Notes under the pieces: generated by a model
Told to the model about the DNA's origin: nothing
What the model saw: the letters and a program-made list of their open reading frames with translations, nothing else
Database searches by the model: none
Part shown: piece after piece, positions 7,301 to 10,253 of the stretch
How positions within the stretch are numbered: the stretch's first letter is position 1
How the letters are laid out: every line of letters begins with the position of its first letter
Position numbers and translations under genes: made by a program
NCBI GenBank assembly: GCA_947177005.1
Contig: CAMWSZ010000071.1
Coordinates: 1 to 10,253 of the forward strand
From: an uncultured Clostridia bacterium
GTDB taxonomy: Bacteria > Bacillota > Clostridia > Oscillospirales > Oscillospiraceae
Direction: 5' to 3'
Length of the DNA stretch: 10,253 bases

Positions 7301-8038
7301 AAGGGCTATGAGCTGGACAGCCTGACCGTTACCGATGTCCGCGGCCGTGAGGTCTCCCTGCGCTACGCGGACGGCGATTCCTGCTCGTTCATCATGCCGC
7401 CGGCACGTGTGACCGTGGAAGCCGTATTCACGCCGGTTCAGGACAACTCCAGCACATCGTCCGATGATATCTTTAACCAGCCCTTCACCGGTCTGGGCAC
7501 CCCCGGCATCTCTGGCATTGTCCTCAACCCCTCCCCCCTGCCCTTCGTTGACGTACAAAGCAAGGACTGGTTCTACAACAATACAGACTATGTCTGGAAA
7601 CACTACCTGATGAGCGGCGTATCCGACACCGCTTTCGCCCCCCAGACCACCACTACCCGCGCTATGGTCTGGACCATTATCGCCCGGATGCACAACGTCC
7701 GCACAGATATCAACCCCGGCGCTACCTGGTATGAGCGCGGGATGCTCTGGGCGGTGGAGCACGGCATCACGGACGGAAGCAGTCCCATGGACCCCATTAT
7801 CCGTGAAGAGCTGGCCGTTGAACTCTGGCGCAGCGCCGGATGCCCGGCAGGCTATGCCGCAGAGGTGAGCCGTTTCGCTGACAGCGCGTCGGTCAGCGAC
7901 TACGCCCGCAGCGCCCTCGGCTGGGCGGTCTCCGCCGGAATCATGAACGGTTCCAACGGAAACCTGAACCCCCAGGGCACCGCCACCCGTGCGGAAATTG
8001 CCGCTATGGTATCCCGCTACGGTGAAAGAGTAGGCTGA
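4334..8038 (+). CDS. Secreted multidomain transglutaminase-like protein with SLH anchor
   Basis: This is a complete 1234-residue protein. A Sec signal peptide (1-24: RRR, hydrophobic core, ALA cleavage site) precedes an N-terminal region (about 30-250) with the AFDREHPEVFW signature often found before bacterial transglutaminase-like domains. The transglutaminase-like core (about 255-410) has the full Cys-His-Asp triad: C313 in PVCAGYAKAF, H347 in GYHMWN and D363 in AVDVTWND. A series of Ig-like domains follows: about 440-518 (YQWLRNGTEIPGA), 520-602 (YDG/MBG-like, ARVYNGTDTV), 605-695, 698-782 (Big2-like) and 783-863. Next are a unique stretch (864-955), a divergent InlB-like repeat (956-1032) and three SLH motifs (about 1070-1112, 1128-1170 and 1178-1230). 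It is inferred to sit on the cell surface and act on amide or peptide bonds, either cross-linking or as a protease-like hydrolase; the substrate is unknown. AAGGAGG (4319-4325), 8 bases upstream, fixes the start. Confidence 0.9.
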   Translation: MRRRILSAFLAFCMALTLLPTALATEANGTIDLTSGYHEKWIDRLVLPDYAKTLYDVLEEAADGDGDRDYLIDDTYIDLSTGVVQLTGSAQLDQLKPGDFVKIYTGQNTICGFYFTKVPADASELTNQYIQWSHHSVWCAFDREHPEVFWRGNFGMSFWIWYDGGMRYYFSLLSRVKEESEQAVATYSGDSFETGEYMFETGYHAPQVQTLSDDDSVFTIRNTDEDGNLYTEKSIKATIAERDQIVKSLTDPLQGKSRYEQVKGLNSWLTQHNEYNSVVADPDPETGNAGASQTAWECISALRGRSGPIGPVCAGYAKAFQVLARALDIPCVQTLGDAGSGDDRGYHMWNYVQMDDGLWYAVDVTWNDPTNSNNGNGNENYLLIYNDKIVNNNTKQTFIDEHPATNTITYWWNSESTKLDVNNGPEEGPNTAKGAYVLPFDGSVTVSGTPELNQTLTAVVSGAPADAGITYQWLRNGTEIPGAAQNTYAVQTDDLGAEIAVRVTVAGYQPKTSEAVKIAAERISITAEADARVYNGTDTVPAFTVKIEGTDTVLTAGTDYTVAVAEGTNTTDAGVVQVTVVPAVDGRYTWTPKTVTYTISKADKTSPTISKSIRLAGTSVDLSGDLEKGTYGNITVVSGDSSLTGTPSLSSGGVLNLALSDTAAEGDVIAVTCTVTPDDSNYNPYTQRIEITLRNLESQTISITGGTSVTYGGTLTLRAEGGMTDSPIAWTVDDDTIATVSPAAGSVTVLTPLRAGTVTVTAVKAGDDTYAEATASTTVTISRAGQSLNITSRNYVSYGDTLTLTADSGGVTWTVANGTGEAEIINGNVLNPIKTGTVTVTAELAADEGHEAASDTMEITIRPMQYDLSVPSGSDFSITDRDPDNFTLTVTNRGVTFADLLALFDNPGGLYYANGDPIVLSDVIDINDTYRLEWRNDTGTQALSFTLRPEEDDGETYYISIPKTGNGDVIPNTRHAESGSRVSLSVHPDKGYELDSLTVTDVRGREVSLRYADGDSCSFIMPPARVTVEAVFTPVQDNSSTSSDDIFNQPFTGLGTPGISGIVLNPSPLPFVDVQSKDWFYNNTDYVWKHYLMSGVSDTAFAPQTTTTRAMVWTIIARMHNVRTDINPGATWYERGMLWAVEHGITDGSSPMDPIIREELAVELWRSAGCPAGYAAEVSRFADSASVSDYARSALGWAVSAGIMNGSNGNLNPQGTATRAEIAAMVSRYGERVG

Positions 8039-8082
8039 GCGTTCCCCGGTTTTTCAGGTCTGTAAATCTGTAAAATAATGCA

Positions 8083-8129
8083 CCGCCGGTTTCTGTCTGG
8101 GAACCGGCGGCGCGTATTTTTTGTTTTTT
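8083..8129 (+). terminator. Intrinsic terminator of the transglutaminase-SLH gene
   Basis: CCGCCGGTTTC (8083-8093) pairs with GGAACCGGCGG (8100-8110) over 11 base pairs (one T-G) around a 6-base loop. A T-rich tail (8115-8129) follows. It lies between two convergent stop codons (8038 and 8131). The minus-strand side is followed by TGCATTATTTT, so it may also weakly stop transcripts from the XpaC-family gene. Confidence 0.88.
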
Positions 8130-8130
8130 C

Positions 8131-9558
8131 TCAGATTTGCAGTCCGCGGGGCGGGCCGCCGTCCTGTTCACGGCCCGGCGGTTCAAACCCGAAGTCCTTT
8201 GCCACAGTCGCGGTGTCCCGCTTCAGCATGGCCTCCATGACCTTCAGGTCGCTGACCACATCCATTGCGTCGGAGCTGTACAGCTGGTCGAGCTGGTGCT
8301 CAAAGCCGCTGACAATGGTGTCCATCATCTGCTCAATCCGCTCCTTTGCCTGACGCAGATGCTCTCCCTCCACCCCTGTCTCCTCAAAATCGGCGTAGGC
8401 GTCCAGCAGCTTCTGGGTGGTGGGCAGGTAGTAGTCGAAAAACATATGAATGCTTTCGCGTTTCTCCGGATGCTCCTCCACCTCCCGGAATATTTTGCCT
8501 GTAACCTGTTCGAGACGTTCGATCTTCCGGCTCAGTTCCGGGTCTGCAATGCGGTCGTTGGTCCGGCGAATGTTGCGGAGGATACCCGAATAACCCTCTT
8601 CCGCCTCCCCGGGCGTCTGGAGGACGGGCTCCGGTTCCGGTTCTTCGAAGGGCGGGTCCTCCTCCAAGGTCGCGCCGAAACGGAGGAAATAGCCCCGCTC
8701 GTAGTCGATATAGGCGTCCTCGCCCATATACCCTTTGTCGATCAGCTTTTGCAGCTCCTTCATGGCCTGCTTCGGCTTGCGGTTGACCCGCTTGGCAATC
8801 ACGTCAATGGGCATGGCGTCCACGTTGCCAATGGCCAGGATATACCGCTGGCTGCGGCGGCTCAGACGGTTGAGGTACATACCCCGGCCGAAAGTAATGC
8901 CGCCGGCGGTCAGGAAACCCAGGCCGCTAAAGAAATCGTCCGTATCCGCATAGCCGTAGCCAATTAATCCCGACAAAAAATCCAGCCAGGCGATCCCGCC
9001 GATTGCCAGGCAGATCACACCTATGGTCCGCATGAGGATTCCGGCGGATTTTTTCTTCTGTTTTTTCTGCTTTTCCATTTTGGCGGTTTTTACGGGCTTG
9101 GGCTGTGCCTGCTGCGGCTGATGCCCCGGCTGTGCATGGGCGTCGTATTCCACCGGCCCGGCCCGTCTTGCGCCGTAGTTGACCGTCCGCTCCACCTGCT
9201 TTGCCGCCCGGCTGACCGACTGCTCTACCTGTGACGCGGCGCGGCGAATGGCCTCATCGGTCTCGCCGGCGGCGCGGTCGAAGCGCTGGGAGGCGCTCTC
9301 CACCGCCCGTTCTGCCGCACTCCGGGCAGCAGTTTGCGTTTTCTTTTTCTTGTCCCAGAACAGATTGTAGAACAGCAGTCCCAGCGCCACCGGCCAGATG
9401 CCCAGGGAAAACAGAATGATAATCGCGGGCCAGCTGTACCACCACGCGTTATTATCCTTCTCCGGGTCCGGACGCCGGGGCGGCGGCGTGGGACGGGGCG
9501 GCGGCGACCCCCGGTTTGTACCGCCGGTAAACTTCTCTTTGTCAAAGTATTCTGGCAT
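8131..9558 (-). CDS. xpaC: XpaC-family membrane protein (5-bromo-4-chloroindolyl phosphate hydrolysis family), long form
   Basis: This protein has 475 residues. The N-terminus is Pro/Arg-rich (17-31), then a long hydrophobic segment (about 39-68) and an Ala/Arg/Glu amphipathic helix (75-128), probably coiled coil. A Lys/Gln-rich linker (150-171) leads to two more hydrophobic segments (about 172-200 and 209-228). A winged-helix-like block (239-292: IDVIAKRVNRKPKQAMKEL) and an acidic linker follow. The conserved XpaC domain (about 322-458) carries FFDYYLPTTQKLLDAY. Family proteins were named from a phosphate-hydrolysis phenotype and usually sit beside TelA, with which they are linked to envelope-stress or toxic-compound tolerance; the biochemistry is unsettled. 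No telA is next to it here. The ATG at 9558 directly follows the TAA of the DUF896 gene, whose last codons supply the GAGGAG ribosome binding site, so the two are co-transcribed and coupled. At 475 residues it is much longer than the short B. subtilis XpaC. Confidence 0.8.
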   Translation of the reverse strand: MPEYFDKEKFTGGTNRGSPPPRPTPPPRRPDPEKDNNAWWYSWPAIIILFSLGIWPVALGLLFYNLFWDKKKKTQTAARSAAERAVESASQRFDRAAGETDEAIRRAASQVEQSVSRAAKQVERTVNYGARRAGPVEYDAHAQPGHQPQQAQPKPVKTAKMEKQKKQKKKSAGILMRTIGVICLAIGGIAWLDFLSGLIGYGYADTDDFFSGLGFLTAGGITFGRGMYLNRLSRRSQRYILAIGNVDAMPIDVIAKRVNRKPKQAMKELQKLIDKGYMGEDAYIDYERGYFLRFGATLEEDPPFEEPEPEPVLQTPGEAEEGYSGILRNIRRTNDRIADPELSRKIERLEQVTGKIFREVEEHPEKRESIHMFFDYYLPTTQKLLDAYADFEETGVEGEHLRQAKERIEQMMDTIVSGFEHQLDQLYSSDAMDVVSDLKVMEAMLKRDTATVAKDFGFEPPGREQDGGPPRGLQI

Positions 9559-9768
9559 TTACTGCTCCTCCTTCCGACGCAGTTTCCGCTTTTGTCCGTG
9601 ACCGTCCACCACATACATATTCTCCAGCTGGCCCCGCAGGTCCCCTACATAGGAGGCGATATACTCCCTGCGCAGGGCGTCACGTTCCGCCTGTTCTTCT
9701 CCGGTCAGGCCCTCGGTCTTGGCTTTGCGGGCCAGGGCATTGATCCGGTCGATCTTGTGCTGTTCCAT
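9559..9768 (-). CDS. DUF896 (YnzC/UPF0291) family small protein
   Basis: The protein has 69 residues and reads MEQHKIDRINALARKAKTEG at its start. The family pattern is clear: INALARKAKTEGLT, an EEQ...RDALRREYI helix, then LRGQLENMYVVD. The family is a small cytoplasmic helical-hairpin protein common in Firmicutes and without an established function. I chose the start at 9768 over the in-frame ATG pair at 9787-9792: GCGAGG sits 9 bases before 9768, the family begins near this residue, and nothing resembling a ribosome binding site precedes the upstream ATGs. It lies 31 bases after ylmH and abuts the XpaC-family gene, consistent with one operon. Confidence 0.88.
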   Translation of the reverse strand: MEQHKIDRINALARKAKTEGLTGEEQAERDALRREYIASYVGDLRGQLENMYVVDGHGQKRKLRRKEEQ

Positions 9769-9799
9769 AAGTGTATACCTCGCTTGCATCAAGTTTGCA

Positions 9800-10199
9800 T
9801 CAGATAAATTTTTCCACAGTGATTCCGGTGCGGCCTTTTTTTGTCAGGCCGCCCGTCTCCGCCAGGCGGGCTTTCCCCAACCCCCGCACGGAAATCATAC
9901 TGCCCTGCGCCACCGGCTTGTCCGGTTTCAGGCAGGGGACATGATCCAGACTGACCCGTCCGGCGGAGATGAGGCCGGAGGCTTTGCCGCGGCTCAGCCC
10001 GAAAGCCGACGCTGTCACCGCGTCCAGCCGGAGGGAAGACACGGTATCCCGGATGGTTTTTACCTGCGCCTGCGGGACCAGCAGCTCCTCCCGGCTGATT
10101 TCGGAGACGGTCAAGGTCACGCGGCCCGCGCCGGACCACTCCCGCAGGAAAAAGCCGGTCAGGGAGGGGACGGTGATGAGGTCGGCGCTGTGGGGGGAG
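9800..10199 (-). CDS. ylmH: YlmH-type S4-domain RNA-binding protein, 5'-truncated by the contig end
   Basis: About 133 C-terminal residues are visible. The N-terminal part (SLTGFFLREWSGAGRVTLTV) matches the linker region of YlmH, and the C-terminal S4 RNA-binding domain starts at RDTVSSLRLDAV and continues through FGLSRGKASGLISAGRVSLD and GSMISVRGLGKARL. YlmH proteins bind the 50S ribosome and peptidyl-tRNA; in Bacillus subtilis YlmH acts in rescue of obstructed ribosomes, and the gene usually neighbours sepF, ylmG and divIVA. Here the downstream genes are DUF896 and an XpaC-family gene, not divIVA. An open frame with an apparent ATG at 10216 exists only because sequencing adapter was joined on; the real start lies beyond the window. 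Residues upstream of about 10199 should be ignored. Confidence 0.88.
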
Positions 10200-10253
10200 C
10201 TGTCTCGGTTATACACATCTCCGAGCCCACGAGACTCCTGAGCATCTCGTATG
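10200..10253. other. Illumina Nextera (Tn5) adapter joined to the contig end
   Basis: CTGTCTC (10200-10206), then TTATACACATCT (10209-10220), is the Tn5 mosaic end interrupted by two extra G bases at 10207-10208. Next comes CCGAGCCCACGAGAC (10221-10235), the rest of the Nextera read-2 adapter. The 8-base word TCCTGAGC (10236-10243) sits where the i7 index belongs and, from memory, equals a standard Nextera index. ATCTCGTATG (10244-10253) is the start of the P7 tail. The order and spacing match adapter read-through, so this is not biological sequence. The exact junction may be a few bases either side because CTGTCTC could partly be genomic. Confidence 0.97.

Noticed and set aside
7040..7762. 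240-residue minus-strand frame
   Set aside because: It is antisense to the InlB-like and SLH region of the transglutaminase gene; no domain or ribosome binding site was seen.
8137..8967. 276-residue plus-strand frame
   Set aside because: It is antisense to the XpaC-family gene, has no recognisable domain, and its high Val/Leu/Arg content is typical of a GC-rich shadow frame.
9769..9792. Upstream ATGATG start for the DUF896 gene
   Set aside because: No ribosome binding site precedes it, while GCGAGG correctly precedes the ATG at 9768, where family members begin.
9800..10216. Complete-looking ylmH with ATG at 10216
   Set aside because: The ATG and the first few codons come from adapter sequence; the gene is truncated, not complete.
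9969..10241. Plus-strand frame of 90 residues running into the contig end
   Set aside because: It is antisense to the S4 domain of ylmH and its C-terminus (LYTSPSPRDS) is encoded by Nextera adapter.

Overview
The window looks like chromosomal DNA from a Gram-positive, strictly anaerobic member of the Clostridia, most likely a gut Oscillospiraceae-type organism. The reasons are strong AGGAGG-type ribosome binding sites, S-layer-homology (SLH) surface proteins, a rubrerythrin, and YlmH, DUF896 and XpaC family genes. This assignment is inferred from gene families; no species can be named. The last 54 bases are Illumina Nextera adapter, so the right end is an assembly artefact and not chromosome.

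Layout: (1) 2-1246, the C-terminal part of a secreted SLH protein, cut at the left edge, with a Pro-Asp-Asn-Pro linker, two InlB-like repeat domains and three SLH motifs. (2) 1432-3207, a complete single-chain DUF262-DUF1524 protein of the GmrSD type, probably a modification-dependent nuclease for phage defence, with its own promoter and no partner genes in view. (3) 3268-3381 on the minus strand, a 37-residue Asn/Gln/Ser-only-like microprotein with an excellent ribosome binding site, divergent from (4) 3518-4108, a rubrerythrin for peroxide detoxification. (5) 4183-8038, a promoter, a foldable leader with a possible 29-codon Cys-rich reading frame coupled by TAATG to a 1234-residue secreted transglutaminase-like SLH protein, closed by a clear terminator. 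(6) 8131-10199 on the minus strand, a likely operon reading ylmH (cut by the adapter), a DUF896 gene and a large membrane-anchored XpaC-family protein.

The two SLH proteins share a related C-terminal module (divergent InlB-like repeat plus SLH triplet) and are therefore probably paralogous cell-wall proteins. The nuclease, microprotein and rubrerythrin genes sit between them, each as its own transcription unit. The most original items are the leader reading frame and RNA fold ahead of the transglutaminase gene, the N/Q/S microprotein, and the long XpaC architecture lacking its usual TelA neighbour. No CRISPR array, tRNA, rRNA, insertion sequence or phage gene was seen.
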